Shown: positions 53,099 to 61,565, numbered from the stretch's first letter. The stretch is DNA of 64,000 bases from Prorocentrum cordatum (GCA_963575745.1 CAUYUJ010016693.1:882982-946981); one strand, 5' to 3'. Translations and numbers: made by a program. Notes: generated from the sequence alone by a model not told the origin.

Positions 53099-54450
53099 CT
53101 GGCGGAAAAAAAAATAAGATAAACAAAAAAAAAAAAAAAAGAAAAAAAAAAAAAACAAAAAAAAAAAAAAAGAAAAGAAAGAAGAAAAAAAAAAAAAAAA
53201 AAAAAGAAAAAGAAAAATAAAAAAAAGACAAGAAAAATAAAAAAATAAAAAAAACTAAAATAAAAGGAAAAACAAAAAAAATAAAAAAAAAAAAAATAAA
53301 AAAAGAAAAAAGGAAAAAAAAAATAAAAAAAAAAAAAACAAAAAAAAAAAAAAGGGAAAAAAAATAAAAGAAAAACAAGAAAAAAAAAAATAAAAAAAAA
53401 AGCGTAAAACGTGACGTCACGTGTGTAGGTCAGCCCTTCCGTGTTGATCATGAAAGTATTGTGGAATTGGGCTGCCTCCGCGCTCTCAGCACTGGCCCGG
53501 CTTCTAGCGCTTACCGGACTCTCTACACGTGAGGTTCTGGATCCGCCTCCGCTCCTGCCACTCCGCCTAATATTGGCCTCCATTGCCCTCAGGAATCCCG
53601 GATTCGGAGGTCCATTTGCGGGTGACCCCGCTTTGGCGGCAGGAGCCGCTTCGGCGGGTGGCCCCGCTGTGGCGGCGGGAGTCGCTTCGGCGGGTAACCC
53701 CGCTGCTGGGGGCCCCTGTGCTCGAAGCGTAGGCAGGATCGGCATCTGGATGCCTTGCTCTGGCGCTGCGGCTCGAGCCTCTAGCGCCTCCACTGCCTCC
53801 CGCAGCCGACGCAGTTCCCGAGCATCCACCACGTATCTTTCCTGCTGGCGCGCCTGTTCCGACTCAGCGTCGCGCTGTCCAGCATACGGAAAGTGTGCTG
53901 TGATTATGCCCGGCCCACGACATACAGCGCAGGGTGCCTCGTTTGGCGCACCTGGTCGCTGATTGCGGACGTGCTGCTGTGCAACACGAACCCAGCATAT
54001 ATCGTGGAAGAAGTGCCCGCACGCCAGTCTCCACACCGTGGTGCCCATCTCGTAGGGGTCCATACAGATTGGGCACTGTGTGAAGTTGTAGTCTGAAATG
54101 ACTGGAGTAGGCACGTCAGGGCGTGTCCGAGCCTGACGCTCGAAGGTAGATTCACCCTCCCGATATGGCGTCGGTGGTGGCAGTCTATCTGTCTGTTCAG
54201 CGGGTGGCCCCGCGCCTGCGGGTGTCCCCGCTTGGTTATCACGCTCGATCCTTCTCTGGATCGCGCGCTGTTGGCGCAGCCTAGCGTTGTCCCGAGCCTG
54301 CTGCCTAGATGCCAGTATCGCTTGTTGCGTGTTGTGCACGTCGCGAATGTAATCTGGCATGCTGCCCAGAGCGGCTGGCACCGCGAGACCAGCTGGCTGA
54401 ACTACGGTCTCGGGGTCCGTCGGCGTGGGCATGTAGGCGTAGTGCGGCAT
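53092..54450 (-). CDS. RING-H2 protein, ORF4 (exon ends near 53421)
   Basis: A coiled region (QQARDNARLRQQRAIQRRIE) precedes a RING-H2 finger. The ligands are C126 and C129 (CPIC), then C144, H146, H149 and C152 (LACGHFFHDIC), then C174 and C177 (CAVC). Such fingers recruit ubiquitin-conjugating enzymes; E3 activity is inferred from the ligand pattern. A second coiled coil follows (ELRRLREAVEALEARA), then AGPPA/AGSPA linkers. The frame nominally continues as poly-Phe through a T-rich tract to 53092, but I expect the exon to end at 53421 with LTYT and to splice in frame to the protease exon. The upstream TAG at 54481-54483 is the only stop separating it from ORF3. Confidence 0.8.
   Translation of the reverse strand: MPHYAYMPTPTDPETVVQPAGLAVPAALGSMPDYIRDVHNTQQAILASRQQARDNARLRQQRAIQRRIERDNQAGTPAGAGPPAEQTDRLPPPTPYREGESTFERQARTRPDVPTPVISDYNFTQCPICMDPYEMGTTVWRLACGHFFHDICWVRVAQQHVRNQRPGAPNEAPCAVCRGPGIITAHFPYAGQRDAESEQARQQERYVVDARELRRLREAVEALEARAAAPEQGIQMPILPTLRAQGPPAAGLPAEATPAATAGPPAEAAPAAKAGSPANGPPNPGFLRAMEANIRRSGRSGGGSRTSRVESPVSARSRASAESAEAAQFHNTFMINTEGLTYTRDVTFYAFFFIFFFLVFLLFFFPFFFFCFFFFYFFFPFFFFYFFFFYFFCFSFYFSFFYFFIFLVFFLFFFFFFFFFFFLLSFLFFFFCFFFFSFFFFFVYLIFFSARR
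53099..53420 (-). other. predicted 322-bp intron with a T-rich tract
   Basis: In sense the stretch begins GTGACGTCACG (donor at 53420) and is then about 300 nt of T with single A, C or G. It ends TTTTTTTTTCCGCCAG (acceptor AG at 53100-53099). Splicing joins LTYT through a split CGA codon to GEWTSTLSANYW, exactly restoring the protease frame, which otherwise differs from the RING frame. The donor overlaps the palindrome TGACGTCA. A spliced intron inside a retrotransposon is unusual. The alternatives are a slippery poly-U tract, a later insertion or an assembly artefact of a homopolymer-rich region. Confidence 0.6.
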
Positions 54451-54480
54451 AGACTGCGCATCGACTGCTCGTGTATACTG

Positions 54481-56775
54481 CTAACGAAACATCTCATTGG
54501 CCAGATTTCGAGTGTATTCGTTTGCAGGTGGCCCCGCAATCATAGGAGTGTTATTCACCTGCGCGTAGTACTCCGGGTACATCGGCGCATCCATGGCCGG
54601 TGCCTCTGCTGGTCCATGATTATCCCATCCATATATCGGGTGTGATGCTATCCCTGGAATAAATACCTGTCGATATGGATTCGTGGGATCAGCATTTGGA
54701 GCGTCGTCAGAAGTCCAGCTCCAGAGAGGCCGAAAGTCGCCATGGTTCGTAACATCTATGTTGCGGTTCCGCAACAGGCTGGGCACTCTATCAGCTTGTT
54801 GCTGCAAAAAAGTAGCCTGTGCTCTCAAATTGGCTGCCCGACGTTCGTAGTCTGTACCTTGCTGTCCGTCAGCGGGTGGCCCCGCGTGTGCGGATGACTC
54901 CGCAGGCGTTCGCTCGGCGGGTGCCCCCGCAGCCACCCCTCCTTCACTACCCCTCGGAGTGCCAAAGGGAGTGGTCGCCTGGAGTGCTGCTGCGAGCGCC
55001 GGATTTCCGCGAATCGCCTGGAGTCGTTGCCACAGGCTGTTCTCGCTCGTTTCAGACGGCGGAGTCCGAAACGGCGAGCCACCATCTGAGCCGCCCATAG
55101 GAGCAAACCTCGCACCTCCAGCTTGCTGTGGAGGGCGTTGTGGTTGTGGTCCTAGGACGCCTGGTGGCCCCGCAGGAGGGCGCAGGTTCCTCTGCTGTGC
55201 GTCTTGGATGCCTGCATGCACCGCCCACGGGTCAGCACGGTATAGCTGATCGGTCAGTCCAGAGACGTCGGCTGATGTCAAATGGCTGTTGAGAGCTTGG
55301 ACCCAGGACTGCTGGTCCGGCCTCCAAGGAGATGCTACCGTCGCCACCGGTGTGACTACTTGCTGCCATGAACCGTCCGAGGTGCCTACCGCGGGTGTCC
55401 CCGCTCCTGCGGGTGGCCCCGCCTCCGGCATGACCTCGTCCTCCTGGGCATTCATCATGAGGACTGTCTGTGTGTCGTACGGTCGTGGAGCAACATCTTG
55501 CTCGGTCATGACCAAATTGAATGGACGACCGTCCGTCTTAGCCCAGCCCTTGAGGTACATGGCATGATCTTCCATTACCGCCACAGTTCTGTCACACATT
55601 TTAAATGGCAGATAGTCATCAGTGCGAATCCTGTCCGCGGGTTGGCCCCGCCTCCGCGTCTTGTCATAAAACAGCGGATTGGTCCAGGCTTCGCCGACCC
55701 GATATTTCGCAATGCTCACTATCTGGAGGATATGATCGGGCGGTATACGTCCGTCGTGGCCCCGTGTCATGACTATGTCTTTTGCTGATCTCCATAGAGA
55801 GAAGCCACTGGACAGCATCTTGTTGATGCTGCAGAATATGAGCACCTCCGAGTCAGGACGGATGCCCGATTGTATCCTCGGGTCGCCCGGGAGGTAGGGG
55901 CAGCCATGCACAAATTGGCGCCCCCCCTTCCTCTTCGGGTTGTCCTGTGCGAGGCATGAAAGGCCATTAGCAAGAATGTCCTTGACATACTCCCACTGTG
56001 TCCCGTGGATGAAATATACTGGGTCGTCTGGTTCTTTCATCCATGTTGTGATCGGCTTGCACAGCGACTCGGGACAGTGGATGCCTGGACTGCTGTGGCC
56101 GTTCGTGGCTCTGATGAAGTACTGTGGCCTGCGTGCCGTTGGTCGAAACCTGGGAGGCAGCAGCATGCTGTCATCAACGCGCTTCATCTGGAGCCTGCCC
56201 TTCTGCATGCCGTGATTGTCAATCATCTCACAGCAGTTTAGCAGCACCCAATACACGTATGACGTGTGGGGCCTGCCCTTGATCAGCACCTCGTGCATTT
56301 CACGATAGCCTTTCCACTGATCATTTTCAGTCCAGTTTGTCAGCAGATCGTCAACGACAACCCAGCCATCGTATGGATCAAAGGTGCTGACCTTTTCGAA
56401 GTATCGGTTATGTTTGTCCTTATAGTATGGACTGTGGCGTAGAGCCGTTGAAAACCACATCGACACCTTGGTCATCTGCTCTTTTCTCGGCAAGGTTGGA
56501 TCCATGCCGTTCTGTGTCATGACCTTCAGGAGTGCTTCTTTATGCTGCGCAGCGCGTAGTGGCGGCCTGTCTCGCAGCATGTTTCCCACTTTCTGCTGTT
56601 CGCGCTCCCAGTCGTTGTGACACTTGAAATTACGACGAACCGGACAATTAATGACTTCATATCGGTCCGTGTCGTCTGGAGTGACTCGTGGGTTGATGTG
56701 CTGCCTCGGGCCTTTGTCTACAATGCCTTGCCAATACAACTTGCATTCCAAAGGAATGACCCTCAGAACAGACAT
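54481..56775 (-). CDS. KptA/Tpt1-like RNA 2'-phosphotransferase, ORF3 (764 aa)
   Basis: Residues about 105-352 form a complete KptA/Tpt1 (PTS_2-RNA) domain. It has LRHS with Arg113-His114, GWVVVDDLL (137-145), IRATNGHS with Arg222 (221-228), FIHGT (255-259, NAD+-binding HGT) and GIRPDSEVLI with Arg306 (304-313). SGFSLWRS and IVMTRGHDGRIPP follow. These are the Arg-His-Arg-Arg residues known to be essential in yeast and bacterial Tpt1. That enzyme moves the 2'-phosphate of spliced tRNA (or another 2'-phospho RNA end) to NAD+. Residues 360-764 are Pro/Ala/Gln-rich with GC-hairpin-encoded AGPPA motifs and a final Trp/Pro-rich region. It is in the same frame as ORF2 and ORF4, separated by TAA and TAG. 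The role in the element is unknown. RNA end repair, primer-tRNA processing or ADP-ribosyl transfer are all possible inferences. Confidence 0.88.
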   Translation of the reverse strand: MSVLRVIPLECKLYWQGIVDKGPRQHINPRVTPDDTDRYEVINCPVRRNFKCHNDWEREQQKVGNMLRDRPPLRAAQHKEALLKVMTQNGMDPTLPRKEQMTKVSMWFSTALRHSPYYKDKHNRYFEKVSTFDPYDGWVVVDDLLTNWTENDQWKGYREMHEVLIKGRPHTSYVYWVLLNCCEMIDNHGMQKGRLQMKRVDDSMLLPPRFRPTARRPQYFIRATNGHSSPGIHCPESLCKPITTWMKEPDDPVYFIHGTQWEYVKDILANGLSCLAQDNPKRKGGRQFVHGCPYLPGDPRIQSGIRPDSEVLIFCSINKMLSSGFSLWRSAKDIVMTRGHDGRIPPDHILQIVSIAKYRVGEAWTNPLFYDKTRRRGQPADRIRTDDYLPFKMCDRTVAVMEDHAMYLKGWAKTDGRPFNLVMTEQDVAPRPYDTQTVLMMNAQEDEVMPEAGPPAGAGTPAVGTSDGSWQQVVTPVATVASPWRPDQQSWVQALNSHLTSADVSGLTDQLYRADPWAVHAGIQDAQQRNLRPPAGPPGVLGPQPQRPPQQAGGARFAPMGGSDGGSPFRTPPSETSENSLWQRLQAIRGNPALAAALQATTPFGTPRGSEGGVAAGAPAERTPAESSAHAGPPADGQQGTDYERRAANLRAQATFLQQQADRVPSLLRNRNIDVTNHGDFRPLWSWTSDDAPNADPTNPYRQVFIPGIASHPIYGWDNHGPAEAPAMDAPMYPEYYAQVNNTPMIAGPPANEYTRNLANEMFR

Positions 56776-56796
56776 TATTGGCTGCCCGCTTGCGGG

Positions 56797-59688
56797 TTAC
56801 CCCGCTAATGCAGCCGGCGGCGCCTTGACGGGTGGCCCCGCTAATGCAGCTGGCGCCGCTTTAATGGGTGGCCCTGCAGAACCTGCGGCTGACGAGGCAG
56901 CTCCAGCGGATGACTCCGCGCCAGGGTGCGGGTGACCTTGGTCAGCCACTGCATCATCGGCTAGTTTCTGTCGGTCGCCAAATTCTTTGAGGACTTTGTA
57001 GCGTTCTTCTCTTGAGAGAGTGCCTTCTGCGGGTGTCCCCGCTGCTGCAGCTGGCGCCGCTTTAGCGGGTGGCCCCGCAGAGCCTGCGGCTGCCGAGGCA
57101 GCTCCAGCGGATGACCCCGCACCAGGGTGCGGGTGATCTTGGTCAGCCCGCGCATCGTCGGCTAGTTTCTGTCGGTCGTCAAATTCTTTGAGGGCTCTGA
57201 AGCGTTCTTCCCGTGAGAGAGCGCCTTCTGCGGGTGCCCCCGCTGCTGCAGCTGGCGCCGCTTTAACGGGTGGCCCCGCAGAGCCCTTGTCCTCCTTACC
57301 TTTGGCGACTGCTTCTGCCCGCACCGACCTCATCCCAGCCTCGGGCTTCGGTTGTGCTTTCATTCGTGCCGAGCCTGGTCGTGGTGCAAGGCGCGGCTGA
57401 TGCAGAGTTGGAGTCCAGTCACCTCGGAAGGCTGCCTTAGGCTGGTCGCGAACTTCGTCCTTGACATCGCCTTGGGCAGCCGGTGGCATCGGGGTTGATG
57501 GTCCAGCAAAAGCCTTCCTCCTCTCCGTCGCGGACGGGCCGGTAGGCTCTCCCTGCTCAGGGTCGTCCGTCTTGGCGATCCCTCTGGCCTTCGCCCGCCC
57601 CTGTGTGCCTTCGGGGCTCTTGGACGGGTGCCTTTTCGCAGGAGTCGGTGAAGACGAGGAGTCGGCTTTAGGTCTTGGCGGTGGTCTGCTGCTCTTGCCT
57701 GGTCGTGGACCAGGAGGGTCTCTAGGAGGGCCTTCTGGCTGGCCATGATCATGGATGACCTGCCTCATCTGGTCGATGTCGGCAGTACCCTTTATGGCCA
57801 GCTTGTACTTGCCATTCTCATGGCGGTGGAGTACCCTCGTGCAGAACCACTTCTGCGCCGAAGAGCTGTAGTACCAGCAGGCGCTTCCGTCAGGGAATGG
57901 ATTCTCTGAACCGTCTTCCGCCGCCCACTCTTCATTTAGCTCAGTGCGGTCAGTGCCGGCGGCGGACCCGGCAGCAGAGGCAACGTCTATCCACTCGTCC
58001 GCAGATCCAGCGGCTGGTGCTGCTTCTGCGGGTGACCCCGCTTCCTTGCTGGATTCGGCGGGTGACCCCGCTTCCTTACTGGATTCTGCGGGTGACCCCG
58101 CTTCCTTACTGGATTCTGCGGGTGACCCCGCTTCCTTATGGAATCGGCGGTTCCATTCCTTGAGGCGGTGGTCATTGGGAAGCTTTGCCCAATTTTCCTT
58201 GACGGTGTTGGCCACCTCTTCGGTCATAGGGACGCGATCGGCCTCTGTGATACGCTTTCCTCCTCCAGGAACCTCTTTGTTCGGATCATGGACGTTGCCC
58301 GCGTCGTCTCCATGAGACCAATTCCACGGGGTCTCTCCATGGTGAGGGCTCCTGGAGGGGCGGTCCATCGGACACCTGCGCATGTGGCCTTTAAAGGGAT
58401 CACACTGACATACTTGCTTTCTGTACGTTTTGCGGTCAGTGATGATCTCCTGCTTCTTCGCCCTTTTGTCCCAGGCCTCTGGCGTCTTGGTCTTGCCGCC
58501 CTTGGTACGGATTATCGCGCCAGTCTCGTCCCTTTTGGTACAGTATTCCTTAGAATACCAGTGCCGAAGAGTATCCATAGAGTAGCCGGGGTACCATTGG
58601 ATGTACCAATCCGGCACCTGCTGAGCAGATACTCCAACGGAGTGCTCAGTGCTGTATGGATAGCCCGATTCATCATGCGTAGGGCGTCTAGGAGCTGAGC
58701 GGCCCCTTCCGCGGGCTGGCCCCGCTGACGCACTACCACGTGTCACTGGCCTTTGATCGTCATGCTCTGAGTCTCGGGGAGGCGACGGTCGCCTGTCCCT
58801 CTTGGCGTAACGCATGTCCTCCGAGTCCTCTGAGCTGTCCTGGACCATGAACACGTTTTGATAAGGGCTTCTGAAGTATCCGATGTCATTTAACTGCTCC
58901 ATCGAGAGGTCGTTAATGTTCATTTGATCACAACCTTGCATGAATACATCCATAGACCAAGCGGGTGGCCCCGCTGTTGTGTCTAGCATCTCTTCGGCGG
59001 GTGACCCCGCTAGAGCTTGGAGTGCTGTAAGCATCTGAGATGCTGACATGTTCGAATCCAAGTATGGACGTAGACGGGCAACTCCTGGGTGCGACAGCAG
59101 TTCGTTCATCGTCATCTGCTGCTGTGCTGGCGCACTCAAGAGTCGGATTGCTTCTGAAACCTGCTCTTGGAGCATGTCGTTATAATCTTCTTCGGATTCT
59201 TCGGAGTCGGAATACGCGGGATGGCCCCGCACTTCGTCATCGGCGTCTCCCATCTCCGAGCCAGCCCACGACGGATTTGGCAGCAACGGCATGCCAATCA
59301 CTTGTGGGGCCAGCGCGGCGGTGAGTTCTTCCGCTGTTGCCGGGACAGTCTCGGCTTCGGAGACCTCGTCACCGGCGGGTGGCCCCGCTGGAAGACCGAA
59401 CCAAGCATTGTACGCAATCTCATCGACCTCGTCCCAGCCGTGGAACTCGTCGAAGAGGGTCACTGCGTAGTCTTCCAGGGCCACAGTTGCTTCAGCATAG
59501 CGGGCCATCACGTAATACGTGGAGGGGCCCGCAGCGGGAGCCGCTTCTGGATTGACGTAAAACTCGTAGTCAATGTAATATATGTCATCCATAAAAGAAT
59601 TTTGAGCCAAGTGTACGGATCCCTTTCCTTTCCCCTTCGGGCATTGATCGCGCAAATGCTCTGTGCTACCGCATGTATGACACTTCAT
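56797..59688 (-). CDS. zinc-knuckle protein, ORF2 (963 aa)
   Basis: It begins MKCHTCGSTEHLRDQC, a CX2CX4HX4C zinc knuckle (C3, C6, H11, C16) as found at the end of retroviral Gag and here used for RNA binding by inference. The rest is largely disordered. It has an acidic region (SDSEESEEDYND), a Trp/Tyr segment VPDWYIQWYPGYSMDTLRHW and a cysteine cluster CQCDPFKGHMRRC. It also has four KEAGSPAESS repeats made by the GC mini-hairpin, and a folded-looking patch CWYYSSSAQKWFCTRVLHRH. An ~80-residue tandem duplication lies near the C-terminus (LSREERFRALKEF and LSREERYKVLKEF). It ends with TAA inside a GC mini-hairpin, and the same frame continues into ORF3 after that codon. Confidence 0.85.
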   Translation of the reverse strand: MKCHTCGSTEHLRDQCPKGKGKGSVHLAQNSFMDDIYYIDYEFYVNPEAAPAAGPSTYYVMARYAEATVALEDYAVTLFDEFHGWDEVDEIAYNAWFGLPAGPPAGDEVSEAETVPATAEELTAALAPQVIGMPLLPNPSWAGSEMGDADDEVRGHPAYSDSEESEEDYNDMLQEQVSEAIRLLSAPAQQQMTMNELLSHPGVARLRPYLDSNMSASQMLTALQALAGSPAEEMLDTTAGPPAWSMDVFMQGCDQMNINDLSMEQLNDIGYFRSPYQNVFMVQDSSEDSEDMRYAKRDRRPSPPRDSEHDDQRPVTRGSASAGPARGRGRSAPRRPTHDESGYPYSTEHSVGVSAQQVPDWYIQWYPGYSMDTLRHWYSKEYCTKRDETGAIIRTKGGKTKTPEAWDKRAKKQEIITDRKTYRKQVCQCDPFKGHMRRCPMDRPSRSPHHGETPWNWSHGDDAGNVHDPNKEVPGGGKRITEADRVPMTEEVANTVKENWAKLPNDHRLKEWNRRFHKEAGSPAESSKEAGSPAESSKEAGSPAESSKEAGSPAEAAPAAGSADEWIDVASAAGSAAGTDRTELNEEWAAEDGSENPFPDGSACWYYSSSAQKWFCTRVLHRHENGKYKLAIKGTADIDQMRQVIHDHGQPEGPPRDPPGPRPGKSSRPPPRPKADSSSSPTPAKRHPSKSPEGTQGRAKARGIAKTDDPEQGEPTGPSATERRKAFAGPSTPMPPAAQGDVKDEVRDQPKAAFRGDWTPTLHQPRLAPRPGSARMKAQPKPEAGMRSVRAEAVAKGKEDKGSAGPPVKAAPAAAAGAPAEGALSREERFRALKEFDDRQKLADDARADQDHPHPGAGSSAGAASAAAGSAGPPAKAAPAAAAGTPAEGTLSREERYKVLKEFGDRQKLADDAVADQGHPHPGAESSAGAASSAAGSAGPPIKAAPAALAGPPVKAPPAALAG

Positions 59689-61565
59689 AGTATTACAGAA
59701 GCGTCCCTAGGGTTGCCCCTCCGCCCCTTTCCCTTACCGGAGGTCCGCCTGTGACCCCGACCTTTGCCTCCGATAAGAACTTCTTCAAAAGCCATATCAG
59801 TTAAGGACGTGAGGAAAGCAGTAATACCCCTACCATGCATACGGCGTCTGCGACCCCCTTTGCCACGACCCTTTCCAAATTGTTTGAAATGTCGGCGTAC
59901 TGCACGTCTCACCTTTCTGACTGGTTTCTTCATAAAGCGCCTCCAACGGCGTTTTGATTTGCGATAAGCCATAAAGGCGGCTTCCGCCCTTTGCTGTTCA
60001 GAAAGGTGAGAGTCGTCCGCTGGATAGTCATTACCAGCAGAGACTATTCCATTGTGCTCATCGTCAGATGAAGTATCTGTGTCAGTGCCAGATTCAAACG
60101 GTGAGGGTGGCTGAGACCATTGAGCGGATAACTCCGCTTGGCCCCAGAGGGTTGTGCCCGAGGGCGGGCTTGCAGTGTAGGCGGCGCCTGGCGAGTAGTT
60201 CGACCAGGCGTTTGCCTCAGCTGCCTCTGCCGATACCTGGCCGGTCTGCCCTAGAAGGGCAGTGGCCTCGTTGGGCATATCGGCTGGGTCAGCCCAGGGA
60301 TTTTGCTCGCCAGGACCAGCGGGTGACCCCGCAGTCGTGGCGTAGACACCTGCATGTGAGTGGTGCCCTGTGAAGATGCCCGCTATGTTGCCAGGAGAGC
60401 GCTCGGCAACATGTCCGTAGTTCCTCATCCTGGTCAGCAGCCTGTCATAGTCTGCTTGTGTTCGGGGCATCTGATGATTTAAGGGCTCAAGCAGGTGTTG
60501 GGCTCGTGACGCGCCAACGCCTAACGCTCTGAAGAGAATCAGCGTTAGGATCTGAAAGTTGGGGATGACAAAGCCAACAGAGTTAGCCTCGTCACGGGCC
60601 ATCTCGAATCGAGCTAATACTGAGTCGATTCGCTCGCCCCTTTCGGCGCGGAAGTCGATAAGGGCCGTGCCAGAGTTGAGCTGGCGCTCATCTTCCAGAT
60701 TTTCAAATTTGGTGCTCAGTAAGTACAGTATGTAGGTTACTGCATCCGTTGGCTGTCCATTGACAGTTACACCATAATTGATGATCTGGGAGGGGACCTG
60801 CATGTCGATACGACGAGCCAGACCTTGAAGGCCTCGTTGTAGTGCTGCAGCTTGTTGTGGTGGTGTCATATTGCCACTCGTTACGTTTAACCATGCATGT
60901 ACTTCGCGAACGTATTCGCGAAAAGGCGTAGTACCGGCAGGGTCCCATGAAGGGCCGGTAGTACGCGTGTCGTCCATCCCCTGCCGCATGTATCCCACAG
61001 CACATCCCATTATTACCCACAGAATGCCGAATATGGTTATCTTGATCCAATGCATGTGCATTTCGGCTTCGGTGATTGGTTTAGGCTGTGGTTTGTCAGG
61101 CTCTGGCGTAGTAGCCGTGAGGCGCCTGACTGGCACTGGATGCAGGTGGCCCCGCTGCGGGTAGCCCCGCAGGGTGACCACGTTCTCGATCGAGTTGCCG
61201 ATTGGCATCTGGTGGAAGTCGGGAGTGAAGTAGCGCAGTGAAGTAGGAGAGAGCGTCTCGCGTTCGCGGGTTGCCCCGCTAGCTCGATCGCGGACTGGCT
61301 CCGCTCCTCGCAGAGCCGGCGCAACATGGTATTCCACCGTAGTAGTAGTCCACCAAGTTGAGCCGTGGATTACAGGAATCAGAGCGAGAGCCAGCCACAC
61401 GAGAGTGTAGCCAGCTCCGCTACCAAGTCGAAAACAAGCTGGTAAGCTTAGGTATACAGTCCGCCTTAGGCGCTTCCATCTCCCAGGCTTAGGCTCATAG
61501 CGCATGAGCAAGAGAGCGAGACGAAGCATGGGATCTGGAGTATAGAGTAGGATGGGCATCGTCAA
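59685..61565 (-). CDS. Gag-like structural protein (626 aa)
   Basis: The frame opens with an ATG inside the 5' LTR. About 47 residues are LTR-encoded, and it continues through the primer-binding site. Two hydrophobic segments follow (YTLVWLALALIPVIHG near residue 53 and IKITIFGILWVIMGCAVGYM near 180), then a helical capsid-like region. That region has TPFREYVREVHAWLNVTSGN, YLLSTKFENLEDERQL and VLARFEMARDEANSVGF, followed by RTQADYDRLLTRMRNYGHVA at about residues 215-395. This matches the UBN2-like capsid layout of copia Gag. The C-terminus is strongly basic (RRFMKKPVRKVRRAVRRHFK), suited to RNA binding. Its TGA overlaps the ATG of ORF2 (ATGA), so ORF2 could be reached by termination-reinitiation. 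Whether translation really starts in the LTR is uncertain; internal Met codons exist. Confidence 0.8.
   Translation of the reverse strand: MTMPILLYTPDPMLRLALLLMRYEPKPGRWKRLRRTVYLSLPACFRLGSGAGYTLVWLALALIPVIHGSTWWTTTTVEYHVAPALRGAEPVRDRASGATRERETLSPTSLRYFTPDFHQMPIGNSIENVVTLRGYPQRGHLHPVPVRRLTATTPEPDKPQPKPITEAEMHMHWIKITIFGILWVIMGCAVGYMRQGMDDTRTTGPSWDPAGTTPFREYVREVHAWLNVTSGNMTPPQQAAALQRGLQGLARRIDMQVPSQIINYGVTVNGQPTDAVTYILYLLSTKFENLEDERQLNSGTALIDFRAERGERIDSVLARFEMARDEANSVGFVIPNFQILTLILFRALGVGASRAQHLLEPLNHQMPRTQADYDRLLTRMRNYGHVAERSPGNIAGIFTGHHSHAGVYATTAGSPAGPGEQNPWADPADMPNEATALLGQTGQVSAEAAEANAWSNYSPGAAYTASPPSGTTLWGQAELSAQWSQPPSPFESGTDTDTSSDDEHNGIVSAGNDYPADDSHLSEQQRAEAAFMAYRKSKRRWRRFMKKPVRKVRRAVRRHFKQFGKGRGKGGRRRRMHGRGITAFLTSLTDMAFEEVLIGGKGRGHRRTSGKGKGRRGNPRDASVIL
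61410..61425 (-). promoter_or_regulatory. primer-binding site, initiator-tRNA-Met type
   Basis: Immediately after the 5' LTR the sense strand reads TGGTAGCGGAGCTGG. This resembles the TGGTAGCAGAG / TGGTATCAGAG primer-binding sites complementary to the 3' end of initiator methionine tRNA used by copia elements. Its position at the LTR edge confirms the element's orientation. Confidence 0.75.

Larger units (their letters stand above)
45304..61280 (-). repeat. proliferated GC mini-hairpins encoding Ala-Gly-x-Pro-Ala
   Basis: More than 40 copies of a 14-15-bp palindromic word are scattered through the element, in sense GCGGGG, two to three variable bases, then ACCCGC. On the plus strand they read GCGGGTGACCCCGC, GCGGGTGGCCCCGC, GCGGGTTTCCCCGC and similar. 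Examples: 45306, 47275, 47934, 50483, 52000, 52245, 52267, 52289, 53619, 53655, 54200, 54871, 55393, 56791, 57063, 58027-58120 (four in a row), 58996, 60319, 61265. Most fall in one phase, giving AGSPA, AGPPA, AGQPA or AGKPA. The stop that ends ORF2 is the version with TAA. I see them only inside this element. Confidence 0.9.

Noticed and set aside
53101-53420. Poly-Phe protein segments of ORF4 and the protease frame
   Set aside because: The T-rich tract has no stops in these frames because of its composition. A splice model explains the frame change better.
45304-61280. CRISPR-like array of short palindromic repeats
   Set aside because: Spacing is irregular, from tens of bases to kilobases. 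The words lie inside open reading frames and the sequence is eukaryotic.
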